A program made the translations under genes and the position numbers. Source: Trichomonas tenax (Eukaryota > Parabasalia > Trichomonadida > Trichomonadidae). From it: a DNA stretch of 44,170 nucleotides. Shown one piece after another: positions 11,101 to 18,905 of this stretch. The stretch lies in contig JALKBU010000378.1 of the NCBI GenBank assembly GCA_023091735.1, forward strand, positions 1-44,170, written 5' to 3'. The notes under the pieces are model-generated. The model saw only the letters and a list, made by a program, of their open reading frames with translations, was not told the DNA's origin and did not search any database. Position 1 is the first letter of the stretch, and the number at the start of each line of letters is the position of its first letter.

Positions 11101-11202
11101 TGGGAACCGAAAATCCTCTTCAGAATAATGCATATAGTTGTCCCGATTCTGAATCATCAGATTTCCTGTCGTTTCACCAACAACAAAGGCAAAAGTGTTC
11201 AT
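5188..11202 (-). CDS. Giant SDS22-type LRR protein with a TRP-like polytopic membrane module
   Basis: 2004 residues from ATG 11202 to a TAA. No signal peptide is visible. Residues about 170-1350 hold leucine-rich repeats of SDS22 type, arranged in about seven blocks. Each block ends in a cap-like stretch that starts with NP and often continues YR...LP.L...DG...IT...R (for example NPRYRQEII, NPCCQRGYRQ, NPCTEMDKYRY). About ten membrane segments follow between residues 1385 and 1815. This part carries the pattern LYFPVCKCFVNTFTC...G..CF, then YSVGIPIFF, then SYLYNAYK before a helical loop, resembling the TRP-like C-terminal modules of large protist surface proteins. The final ~190 residues are acidic, Ser-rich and basic by turns, and probably cytosolic. 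A channel or receptor with an intracellular LRR sensor is inference. Base composition rises in GC towards the 3' end. Confidence 0.9.
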   Translation of the reverse strand: MNTFAFVVGETTGNLMIQNRDNYMHYSEEDFRFPDNSKFECLGTTTQQIHFSESYPFSFENLYPMAHTLLLNESEFPLPSEDNQIGMSILKTPYIQGLLPEVEDKENFEKQREYFSKNGFMEVPIPFLLIADDSIPDYIDDDEIISQFVEIDRCRNPGKIIMLNFEDVKIKPVVQPRFYERIKKFENLEILSLINTGITEMPDIIFSKLRICSVTNNKLENAESLLNFAQRHSTLSILDYRRNPIASDENTRIELTATCVNLLYLNGHAISIKDRVVALENFEVGARTSHIDKLHFIYQIKNIPEISYLRSWDPLMICHLSLPSCGLRSICLHQFKNLQSLNLADNAISTLTDSGIVNCQFLISADLSKNNFTKFEDIEPLKLCMNLLHVWFSMNPLQGYRSYLIYKCRRLAGTSAMNGLATIDNIPVTLNELIDSMVKVHPAKYHSLRNELIMKGNITQRIGNTLLFDDPAAVSKLTSFSACRRNLAYFDVSNFTNLTHLVLRGNIFEKIDGLDHCRKLRLLDMSHNPYLRIEMMADDIRKCKDLQFLMVAEDCWDPQYDNVINFEELYMRRSNGKSIRNPRYRQEIINMFVKDLPRLSSIDRARITVPERIAAIKDVGMTEIAQEVYACHVAMLQASKPADWLSLTVANVIPGNQYKQEEIVKLHRLTNCNLKSTNFLNFSGFTKLVEIDLSHNKLTTITTLGFENLQSLKIVDVSYNEINETPEAIGMYIDKITNLEMISLRGNPCVKIDAKKVKMLQQIKRLTKTTDSLRVVDIEILPPEIVKYHNVEGKNNQDLAFYMFELAIKIRLPFGFEAEKIIEIDFSNCGLKYCDISRFTSLKRLVLRNNKLIGHEQMIGFQGNEVLEILDIRDNRIENIIEVVWMLTYCPNLVNFGCSGNPCCQRGYRQTIIKHLPQLMRPDSKLIAIDDVSLSPVEIKECKSERTSMDYPQFCFDLALHRNKTTEEVLDLSSAQLHGKLNFINYPKLKMLNMHDNKLMTSDIVESGLEMCHDIEYLDISKNKISDNMICRFLCQLTNLRCLNIEDNPICPRKNDWRTFLTNYEKIGDVRNKLIMINGHVITLDDRVQIIKDQTGNEEIAESFRTEFLLYTSCEVWPTMKQFFMPNLKISNISIIQCATQLTTLNVANNRIKHLKGQGLGKLTNLRVLDIHDNEIETIDEIREECSLLPNLERMFMHFATSSKTETQDPYIYVPYMCAYLRGVNEIDKFGNPQPLVSRDLNAIKDIQQITKWYNPNHIHNIDLSNKEIDSEKFIQLLPALAVLSPKQITMKSNPCTEMDKYRYLLIYNIPDVQQIDGNAVTIDQRMNADKNIRKGKGTEAIENIVIGGALVAAEYVDQDSRQNVVSSVQTATEYAVKYGTMMMKWEIFITFQQVLSLIISLIGSINWPSIFRKLWWITWIFTIDFHFLSYLLEIKLPNWYQYVSFFIYLLIPGAIFALYHFQPDREYWHSIFTVDYCAFRTMILWLFILLEIWSFGMALIMDANYTIVTHKINNNQYAWFTILSIVSVALCITFGCLGHYYHKNGDSPVIWFRAMKFKKRFALFILTVLYFPVCKCFVNTFTCVDGHSTDFTGLVCFESINDITIVTIASFIFGVLYSVGIPIFFVQLIRKGVHEIDLNYRIDIRLKQLSEKKAEVKRMHKEGHDVELETLQLKKSELEIDKCYAEAALEYENAASYLYNAYKRKDRFSKVTSMIEKLVYLLISSFVPSSFIKAIISTVVMAVMAGMNFILLPFVAFSENVTDLSSKMSNLVTILMGDCITFGWLKNKPVVNTIVGVILIIVVFVAICIAIYYIFKNHCTCCNCKEETLEDIDNEIMEIVGTEFLDEEEEQESESDPRPKRKSKKSNKSKDSGRKEIVMEEDHKDDSEGESQGVTITLPDDENTMNTRNSKSDILSVLSSLNIGTHTRRRGTRINGMCSVSALNSEIESRENEIRSRTLRSYETVTEDYSEVSTSTIESHPRTNPCLKAIKKSRISSALDSHN

Positions 11203-11736
11203 TTCGAAATTTTGAAGCCGTTTATTAATTCGGGGTTTTTGAAAGGTTTACATCAATAAGTTGTAGAGAAAATTTCGCTTTAAATATATAACAAACAAGT
11301 GATGAAAATATTAGAAACATGACAAAAACTTGAAATTATTGGAAAGGAAAATATCATAAAAACCAAAAAGTTGGAATTGGACCACTAAACCTTTATGGTT
11401 ATGTTTGTCTAAACATTGTCATCACGGACTATAGAGTTAAACAAAGATTTGAGTTTCAAATTAAAAACAAAAGATATTTCGATAAGAACTTTACATTTAT
11501 ATAGGCAAACAAAATTTTATTTCAAATTTATATTATTCATAAATTATCATTAAATAAGCAACAAAATTTTGGCCTCATATATTCTATTCAAAGATCAGAA
11601 GTTAGTTGATACTTTAACATTCGTTAGTATAATTCAAAATCAAATTATCAGCGATTCTAATTTCACTCAAGTTCCGAGAGATATTTAATATCCATGAATA
11701 ACTTTATTAATAAATATCATAACAACTAATGCACCA
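11203..11736. other. Intergenic spacer with the LRR gene promoter
   Basis: AT-rich sequence between the starts of one minus-strand gene and the end of the next. On the coding strand of the LRR gene, AAACCTTTCA lies about 40 nt before the ATG (complement at 11240-11249). It resembles the CCTTT-type (M5) promoter motif known in Trichomonas. No gene is seen. Confidence 0.4.
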
Positions 11737-13548
11737 TCAATTCATTTGAGAGCGAGATTCTATTAGATCAATAATTTCTTGATTATCAGTTCTTTTTGCT
11801 ATATCAAGAATTGTTAATTTCTCTTTAGATATAGTTTTTTTGTTTCTTACAACAATGCCTATTTCAGCTCCTTTATCCAGCAAGTATTTAACCAGATTTG
11901 CATTGTTACTTTCTATTGCTAAACTCAATGGTGTAGAGAATAGAAAACTCTTGGATCTTGAGTAAGATTCATTCACACCTGCCCCATTATTGACAAGGAA
12001 TTCAACAATCTCCAAATGCCCGCCTTGGCATGCATACTTTAGTGCTGTGACATAGATGTTCTTATGCTTCTCGATTTTTTGTGTAATATCGATTTCTTTA
12101 TCGTATAGAGCTTTAACAATATCAAACAAACCGGTTTTGCATGCGTACATTATTGCAGTAGGAGTGTTTTTGGGTTCATTTTTCGTCAGAGAATGATTTG
12201 TGTTCCTAAACACTGGAATATTTTTGTCTAAGCAAAGCTCGCATATATCTTTCATTCCATTTTTAGCAGCAAAAGCAAGAATATCATTGAAATGATCACT
12301 TTCGCATCCAGAGTAATAACTTTTCACTTTTCTTTTAATTTCTTGGCAATAAAATAAACTTGCTCCATGTTCTATCAGCATTTTTGCATCATCATTTTGA
12401 AAATTACGTATTGCAAATGAAAGTTGAGAATATATTGTTCCATCATTTGGTGAATCAAAAGTTGTATTAACTGTTGCATTCAAATTCAATAAATATTCTA
12501 ACATTTCCTGATTGTTATAATAAATTGCAAAAAATATTGGTTTCATTTCATTAATTTCTATATTTTCAACATATTCCTCAACATAAGATGTCATAGGTTC
12601 TTCAACATATGCTCTGCCTCTAGTTAAATGTTTTTGATTGACAGTTTCATCAATAATATCATCATGATTGATTGCTTCTTTGAGATCGCATATTTCCACT
12701 AATGTTTTCATCAGATCCAATGAATTCATCATTGCAGCATAATTAACCAACTGCTCTCCAGGAAGTCTTTTGATTCCTTCGGTCTTGCAACTAAATCTTT
12801 TCACGTGATGCAAATAGCAAGAAGCTTCTGTATTGCAGAAATAGAATAAACATTCATAAGCAGTTGTATCTTTAAACGACAATGAGTAGTGTTCAAGCAA
12901 CCAATCAGCAACATCATTATGATAATACTCAACAGCAGTTCTAAATGCACTTCTCATCTCCTTTTTCGATTTCTTGCTGCTTTCAAACACGTGTTTAATG
13001 ATTTCTTTGTTTCCTCCCGCAATCGCTCTCAAAAAATTAATTTTAACTTCCTCCTCAGGTTTGTTTAACAAGAGAAATCTGAAGCATCTTGGAGACCCCC
13101 AGAATGCTGCTGCATCTAAATGAATGCTGTAATCTGTCCATTCAAATACAAACATTGCTACAATATCTTGAAGATTTTCAATTTCATCCCAAGCAATAGC
13201 ATTCTTGATTCTTGAATCCTCAAGATTAATGGTTTTGTGAAATCTTACATCTGTGTAATTATTATACAACTCTATAAATTCTTGATTAAGCATTTTTTCA
13301 ATATAATTTGGATTATATTTTTCAATAATACGTGTAAATAAATCAAAATATGCATTTAAAGATCTCTTTCTTTTCATTGCTGCATACGAAATAACTCTTA
13401 TTGCATGTTTTATTGGAAGATTAACTCTTTCAATTATCGATGTCAAATGATTAAAATTATCATTTATATTAATAGAGTTCGTGTTCCAAATAATATAATC
13501 CGCTTCAATGAAAGGAAAAAGTGCATCTAATACATATATTTTCTTCAT
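11737..13548 (-). CDS. DUF3447/ankyrin-repeat protein
   Basis: 603 residues from ATG 13548 to a TGA. The N-terminal third is alpha-helical and leads into HLDAAAFWGSPRCFRFLLLN (about residue 143), the ankyrin-like DUF3447 signature of the very large trichomonad ankyrin families. Standard ankyrin repeats follow at about 325-600, with clear turns such as TALKYACQGGHLEIVEFLV, TPLSLAIESNNANLVKYLL and TAIMYACKTGLFDIVKALY. There are no membrane segments or signal peptide, so it is probably cytosolic. Such proteins are taken to be interaction scaffolds; partner and pathway cannot be read from the sequence. GTGACAAA lies 9 nt before the ATG on the coding strand. The frame is intact. Confidence 0.9.
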   Translation of the reverse strand: MKKIYVLDALFPFIEADYIIWNTNSININDNFNHLTSIIERVNLPIKHAIRVISYAAMKRKRSLNAYFDLFTRIIEKYNPNYIEKMLNQEFIELYNNYTDVRFHKTINLEDSRIKNAIAWDEIENLQDIVAMFVFEWTDYSIHLDAAAFWGSPRCFRFLLLNKPEEEVKINFLRAIAGGNKEIIKHVFESSKKSKKEMRSAFRTAVEYYHNDVADWLLEHYSLSFKDTTAYECLFYFCNTEASCYLHHVKRFSCKTEGIKRLPGEQLVNYAAMMNSLDLMKTLVEICDLKEAINHDDIIDETVNQKHLTRGRAYVEEPMTSYVEEYVENIEINEMKPIFFAIYYNNQEMLEYLLNLNATVNTTFDSPNDGTIYSQLSFAIRNFQNDDAKMLIEHGASLFYCQEIKRKVKSYYSGCESDHFNDILAFAAKNGMKDICELCLDKNIPVFRNTNHSLTKNEPKNTPTAIMYACKTGLFDIVKALYDKEIDITQKIEKHKNIYVTALKYACQGGHLEIVEFLVNNGAGVNESYSRSKSFLFSTPLSLAIESNNANLVKYLLDKGAEIGIVVRNKKTISKEKLTILDIAKRTDNQEIIDLIESRSQMN

Positions 13549-14075
13549 TTAACCAAATTTGTCACTTTTCTAATTTTGTCTTGGCCAATTTTATATATTA
13601 TTGCATGATTGATCATTTTATAAAGGTAAAGTATTATTTTGCAGTTTATAAAGGTAATAATAAAAAACAAAATTTAGTATTTCAGTATCGCAAATGAGCA
13701 ATTGTAAAATTAAATTTTTCGAAGCATTTTGGTGTTAATTATGATTATTGTGATAAAAAGATTGAAGATAATCTATGCTTTCTGTGTTTTTTTTTGCTTT
13801 TGATACTCTATAAAATGGAATTGGAAAAGTATTAAAATTCAAAAATATACGACAAATTTAGAATGATTTTCTCAAATAGCAAAAAGATTTGAATTTGTTT
13901 CAGAAATTTGCTATGCGCAAGAAGTCTGACTTCTATATGCGAATTTCAATGATGTGTTCTCCATTGTTCTTTTTTAAATAACTCGACATAAATTATTTGG
14001 GTGACATTTGAGATGGCACTTTTTCATTTTTTCTTAACATTTTAGCTTTGATTTGGTATAAAATGTTCTTTTGAC
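13549..14075. other. Gene-free AT-rich spacer
   Basis: No coding frame is seen. The first ~30 nt contain the TTTGTCAC motif (13558-13565) upstream of the ankyrin gene; the rest is plain AT-rich sequence. Confidence 0.4.
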
Positions 14076-14318
14076 TTGCATCATCAATCGCAGGATGACT
14101 CACCCGTAATAAATTTATATAATGGAGATATAATACATAGAACTACATTATGTAATATATCTAATTCATATTCATTAAGCATGCATGCAGCAATTCATGA
14201 AAGAGCCAATTTTGATTATTTAAATATAATATCAAATGCTGCTGAAAATAATTACATTGCAGCAAATTTGCATAAAGTATCAATAATGTCAAATGTTAAT
14301 TTAGTAATAAATTCATAA
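14076..14318 (+). pseudogene. Possible fragment of a Pmp-like surface gene
   Basis: A short open stretch contains blocks such as IIHRTTLCNISNSYSLSMHA and FDYLNIISNAAENN, whose composition and NN turns resemble the Pmp-like genes at 2098-5152 (compare VQHRFCGTN there). The next ~300 nt show scattered similar words in different frames, broken by stops. There is no signal peptide, no long frame and no clear end. I read it as an old, heavily decayed copy, but the similarity is by eye and weak. Confidence 0.3.
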
Positions 14319-14970
14319 ATCGGGAGATATTATGGATTATTTGCAGCTTCGCAGAAAAATTCACAAGAAATGATGTTTATAATATGAAAATTTCATGTGT
14401 ACACATCTACGTTTTAATTTACATCTGATTTCAATTCATGAAATTGAAGTCATCCCTCTCTTCCCAGAATAGTTTGTATTTATTTAAACGAAAACACATA
14501 TTTCCATTGATAAACAGGTTATCTAAATTTTTAAAATTATTTCATGTTAATGCCATCATCAAAACAAAAAACAGTAATATTGTCCGAATTTGTTATAATG
14601 AAGAATTCATACACTACAATGGCTTAAAAAAAATTCAAATGCACTAAAGATTGGTCAAAATTAGATATATATAAATCAAAATGTCGAAGTCGCGATTTTC
14701 GATGTTCAACTTTAGCACATTCTGAATAAATAGTATAACAATTAACGATGAGAATTTCTGCATAGGTAATGATTGCATTATGTCATAAAAACTCAATATT
14801 TATATGAAGTCATAGAATGGATATAAATGTGACGCTTTCAACGAAATTTAAAAATTGTATTTCAATCAAAATAAAGTACATACTTAGATAATATAGAACT
14901 CACTTAAGATATATTTTTAACATGTGAATCAGTTTTCGTTAAATATGATGTGAAACGAAAGAATCAAAAT

Positions 14971-14975
14971 TCATA
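14971..14975 (+). promoter_or_regulatory. Candidate Inr of the small acylated protein gene
   Basis: TCATA matches the trichomonad initiator consensus TCAYW, with the A about 28 nt before the ATG at 15001. This is a little further than the usual spacing, so confidence is moderate. Confidence 0.35.
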
Positions 14976-15000
14976 ACGATATTTCCAAAAAGTGCCAAAA

Positions 15001-15264
15001 ATGGGCTGTTTTTGTAGCAAAGAAATTTACGATCCAACATCAAATTTCGAGAATGTTGTTGTTGCGCAAATGGCGAAAGAGGCCGCCGATAAATTAGCCA
15101 ATCAACCACCGAACGCTGTCGATCCTCTGCTTCAAGCTGACAAATTAGAATTTCAGAACGTTGATTTCTCAAATTCCGAGGCTGAATACGATCGCGAAGA
15201 ACTCGATGCACTTCTTAAATCAGATAGTGACGAAGCGGAGGCTAAACCTGTTTCTGCTAAGTAA
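15001..15264 (+). CDS. Small acidic protein with N-myristoylation/palmitoylation signal
   Basis: 87 residues. The start MGCFCSKE fits N-myristoylation at Gly2 followed by palmitoylation at Cys3 and Cys5, the dual-acylation pattern that anchors small proteins to membranes. The frame also extends three codons upstream from a GTG, but the ATG at 15001 places Gly at position 2 and is clearly the start. The remainder is acidic and probably helical, with no transmembrane segment. The layout resembles LAMTOR1/p18-like adaptors (acylated short N-terminus plus a helical body), but I see no diagnostic motif, so function is open. A TCATA Inr candidate lies upstream. The stop is TAA. Confidence 0.75.
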   Translation: MGCFCSKEIYDPTSNFENVVVAQMAKEAADKLANQPPNAVDPLLQADKLEFQNVDFSNSEAEYDREELDALLKSDSDEAEAKPVSAK

Positions 15265-15900
15265 TTTCGAAAATACTTTGCCTTTTATTATTGATTTCGC
15301 CAAAAAACAAATATTGCCATCGATTTTTATCATAAATTTATAGATCGGAGATCAGTTTTACTCGTGATGATATTGAAGTTACGAAATTTTGTGATTTTGC
15401 AAGAAAAATGTCATGATTCTAAATTTTATGTGTACTCTTGTTTTTAGATTAATTCATGTTTACATCATTTCAAAAATTTATTTGATATTTTTTTCAATCT
15501 AATCAAATTACTTAATGTCGAATTCGTAATGTAAAGAATATATAGAACTAACATAGGTTAGTTATTTTGCTATGCTTTTAGGAGCATTTGATAAAATTAT
15601 TCAATTTGTTTTAATTATTTGTGATTGACATAATATAGCTTTGTTAACCATTAATACAGGACTGATATATTATAATATTTGTATTAAAATAATCAAGAAT
15701 CGAGATTATTTTTGAAATAATAAAATTTGATTAATTGTTATTAAATATTATGTGATTAGCATCAAATAGTTGCAGTTATAATGTCTATATCGTTTATTTA
15801 GTTTATACACAATTTGGTTTTCTTAATTTCAACAAATTATCATATAATCAAATTTTAAGCATCGAATAATGTTTTATTTCAATATTTGATCAATTGATGA
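15265..15900. other. Gene-free AT-rich spacer
   Basis: No coding frame, repeat or RNA gene is seen. The 3' part must hold the promoter of the coiled-coil gene, but no clear TCAYW match lies close to its ATG. Confidence 0.4.
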
Positions 15901-17727
15901 ATGATTTTTCAAAATTCTCAAATGCAAAGATTCGATCATGTTATTGATCAATCTTTGGACACTGTAACGAGTATGCTGGAGGAATCAACGTATTCCGCCT
16001 ATGATAGGGAATCTGCACTGAGAACGAAACATATGCAGGTCCAAGAATTATCAAATCAAGTGAACGTTAAAACGCAGAAATTGAACGACAATGATTTTAA
16101 ACTTCATAACTTAAGGAGCAGTATGCAAATGGCCAAAAGAGATTTCATTAGTGAAACAACAAAAGTAAATTCACAATTAGATCAAGCAATACAAAGCGAA
16201 TTGAATCATTTAAGGATGTTCGAACAATCTCTTATGCAATCGCAAAACAAAGTACAACAAATTAATACATCTTGTAATGATCTACAAAAAGAAATTTTTG
16301 GCATCGAGCAAAATATTCATCAATGCGATTCCAAATCATCATATTTACAATCTTCAATGTTAGTTTCCAATCCTTCATACGATAATACACAGTTAATGAT
16401 TAAAAATGAATTAGATAATATTAGTCGACAAAATATTCAAATAAATGAAGATATGCAAGTTACACACACTAGAATATCATCCAATATATTGCATTCTCAA
16501 ACGATTAAGCAAGAAATTGCATCATTAAAATCACATCAATCATATTTATTCAATCAAATCAAATCAACGCAAAATTCATTGCGATTGTCACGCGATGAAA
16601 AGATATCTAATGAGAACACAATATTTAATACAAAGAACCAACATCAAAGATCCAAGATTCTGTTGGAGTCACAGAAGAATCATTTTTCATCACATGTTAA
16701 TGAATTAAGTAATAGACTAACAAATTGCGAAGTAGATTTGTTTAACATTGAGCAAAAGAAGAAGCTATTAACTGAAGAAATTAAATGCAAACAAAAAGAG
16801 ATAACTCAAATGATGGAAACAACAAATAATCATAAATCATCAGCTTCTAATCTTTCACAAGAAAATACAAAAAGAGAAGAAACTATTGCTAAGACATTAA
16901 AAGGCTTTAAGAACAAAAGTTTCATTGTTCAATCAAAGATATTTAATAATAAAACACATATTCAGTCAATAAGAACGCAAGAGGATGAAATCAAAGATAA
17001 ACTCAATACAATTAATGCTAAGATTTCAAGGCAAAATGAAATAGAAGATGAATTGAATGAACTTTCAAAACAAATTGATAAAGACTTCTTCTCTATGAAT
17101 AACAAGATAACGCAATACGAAATTGTCAAAGATTATATGGTAACTGAACTCGATAATATCGAGAAAAGAATCGAGTCTGCAAATTCATCAACAGATTCTA
17201 TTGATTTAACGCCCACAATAATTAATTTATCAGACATTTCAGATGATCAATCCGTATTGAGAACTTCGACACTTCATGTTCTTGTTAAAGAGATTCTCGC
17301 GCAAAACAAAAATCTTCGAAAACAAGTTCACGTTTTAGAAAGACAAATATCAGATATGAACGGAAGAATGCAAGTTTTATATTCACAGAAAGATAATGCA
17401 TCAACATCAATCGATTTATTCAAGTATGTATCTATTGCTAGTGGTGACATCCAATCAAAGTTATCAGAGATAAGTGCCAAAACTGCAAGAATCATTAGAA
17501 AGAAAAGATTACTCTCTTCAAAGAAGAGAATGCTCAAAATCAAGAATCCTAAGCAATCTAACGTTGACTCAAGTATTTCCGATATGTTTAACAACGAGCT
17601 CTTAAAGTGGCTTTCAGTTGAACCAGGAAACAAAACAAATCTCATTTGTCAGTGGAGTGATAAACTCAGAAATTTGATCCACAATTTAGAAACAGATCAA
17701 TTTCAAAATGTGTTTTATTTAGAATAA
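15901..17727 (+). CDS. Long coiled-coil protein, unknown family
   Basis: 608 residues from ATG 15901 to a TAA. Almost the whole chain is predicted by eye to be coiled coil: heptad-like runs of L, I and M with many Q, K, E and N from about residue 25 to 430. A Ser/Asp-rich break at about 425-445 (SANSSTDSIDLTPTI) separates it from a second coiled stretch at 455-540. A short basic run (RIIRKKRLLSSKKRMLKIK, about 530-548) precedes a C-terminal segment that looks globular. There is no signal peptide or membrane segment. A structural cytoskeletal role is plausible in a trichomonad with its many filaments, but I recognise no family motif. The frame is intact. Confidence 0.85.
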   Translation: MIFQNSQMQRFDHVIDQSLDTVTSMLEESTYSAYDRESALRTKHMQVQELSNQVNVKTQKLNDNDFKLHNLRSSMQMAKRDFISETTKVNSQLDQAIQSELNHLRMFEQSLMQSQNKVQQINTSCNDLQKEIFGIEQNIHQCDSKSSYLQSSMLVSNPSYDNTQLMIKNELDNISRQNIQINEDMQVTHTRISSNILHSQTIKQEIASLKSHQSYLFNQIKSTQNSLRLSRDEKISNENTIFNTKNQHQRSKILLESQKNHFSSHVNELSNRLTNCEVDLFNIEQKKKLLTEEIKCKQKEITQMMETTNNHKSSASNLSQENTKREETIAKTLKGFKNKSFIVQSKIFNNKTHIQSIRTQEDEIKDKLNTINAKISRQNEIEDELNELSKQIDKDFFSMNNKITQYEIVKDYMVTELDNIEKRIESANSSTDSIDLTPTIINLSDISDDQSVLRTSTLHVLVKEILAQNKNLRKQVHVLERQISDMNGRMQVLYSQKDNASTSIDLFKYVSIASGDIQSKLSEISAKTARIIRKKRLLSSKKRMLKIKNPKQSNVDSSISDMFNNELLKWLSVEPGNKTNLICQWSDKLRNLIHNLETDQFQNVFYLE

Positions 17728-18146
17728 AAAAGTGTTTGAAAACAATCATTGCCTTAAATAGAAACTTTGACATTGAAATTTCCTCATTGGTTAATACATT
17801 TTGCTTGAAATTTAATTTCAAATTTGATCATTTTTTGAAATTTAATGAATTATAATCGTTATGCTGTCTAGCATTATCCTTTATAATATTTTTCCCAAAA
17901 AATGACATTATTTCGAAGATTTCGAGATCTGGCGTGAAACATTGAATATTATGATATCTCGTATTGCATATTATCAACCACATAATGCATAACAGTTTAT
18001 AAGATTTTCATCCAATTATTTCAAAGATTTATCATTGTTTCCTGCAATTTTTTAATTGTTTGAATAAACATGAAATAAAACTAAACATTTAGAGATTCCA
18101 TGATGAGCATAGCATATTTTTATAACAAACAATGGATGAAAACAAG
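17728..18146. other. Convergent intergenic spacer
   Basis: AT-rich spacer between the 3' ends of two convergent genes. No gene is seen. Confidence 0.4.
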
Positions 18147-18755
18147 TTATGTATTATCAATCTTTTTAAATGTTAGATCATATAAAATTGGATCAATCTG
18201 TTTGATTACTTTGAAGAATGTTTTGATGTCATCATCTTTTTGGCTTAATTTTTCTTTCATTAACTCGATTTTCGAATTTCCGCGCGTGAAGTCATCAGAA
18301 TTATTGGCTGTTGTGAAATTTAGTGTAACTATATCAATTATTTGTATGTTTGTTGTCTCTTGGATAACAATTTTACCTCCATCTTCAGTTTTACTAAAGA
18401 CAACAGTGTATTTATCTTTATATTTTGATGCATTCTTAATTATATTGAGAAGTTCGTATGCAAACTGTTCGAAATTTGATTTTGTTTTGTTTTCTTCAAC
18501 AAGTTTTTGATAATCTTCGACAGTAAAATTTGATTGGAGCAAGAAAAATATATCTGAATCAATTGTAATTTCGAAGTTAAGTGATTTGAGAGTATCTAGA
18601 AGTCTTTTCTTTGATATTTTGAAATTAATCGTGATTTCTTCTTTATTTTCGCCATTCTGGTATAGAATGGGTATAGGGCCATCAAGCAAAATAAGTGTTC
18701 CATAAGGAACTCTTAATTTCTTTGTTTGTTGTGAAGTTTGGTGAAAAGTTTTCAT
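18147..18755 (-). CDS. SAS-6-type head-domain protein without coiled coil (SAS6L-like)
   Basis: 202 residues from ATG 18755 to a TAA. The order of features matches the globular N-terminal head of SAS-6, the centriole cartwheel protein of the XRCC4-fold superfamily. A strand ending IDSDIFFLLQSNFT (66-78) is followed by VEDYQKL and NFEQFAYELLNII (94-106). The block VIQETTNIQIIDIVTLNF (130-147) corresponds to the conserved VETN...L.HL.L.L strand pair, and NNSDD follows. True SAS-6 carries several hundred residues of coiled coil after the head. Here only about 50 residues follow and they form just a short helical tail. Head-only SAS6-like proteins are known in other protists at apical or basal flagellar structures. 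The match is by eye; CCDC61 or another XRCC4-fold protein is the main alternative. Confidence 0.6.
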   Translation of the reverse strand: MKTFHQTSQQTKKLRVPYGTLILLDGPIPILYQNGENKEEITINFKISKKRLLDTLKSLNFEITIDSDIFFLLQSNFTVEDYQKLVEENKTKSNFEQFAYELLNIIKNASKYKDKYTVVFSKTEDGGKIVIQETTNIQIIDIVTLNFTTANNSDDFTRGNSKIELMKEKLSQKDDDIKTFFKVIKQIDPILYDLTFKKIDNT

Positions 18756-18905
18756 TTTTTTTCCTTAACGTACAATATAAGGTTAATATTCATTTCGCTA
18801 TATTAGCTAAGATAGTATGGTGTTTCTATCTATTTTGATATTTTATATAGGTTTGAAGATATGTTATTTTATTTAAAGAAGAAAAGCAATATGTGATAAA
18901 AATTT

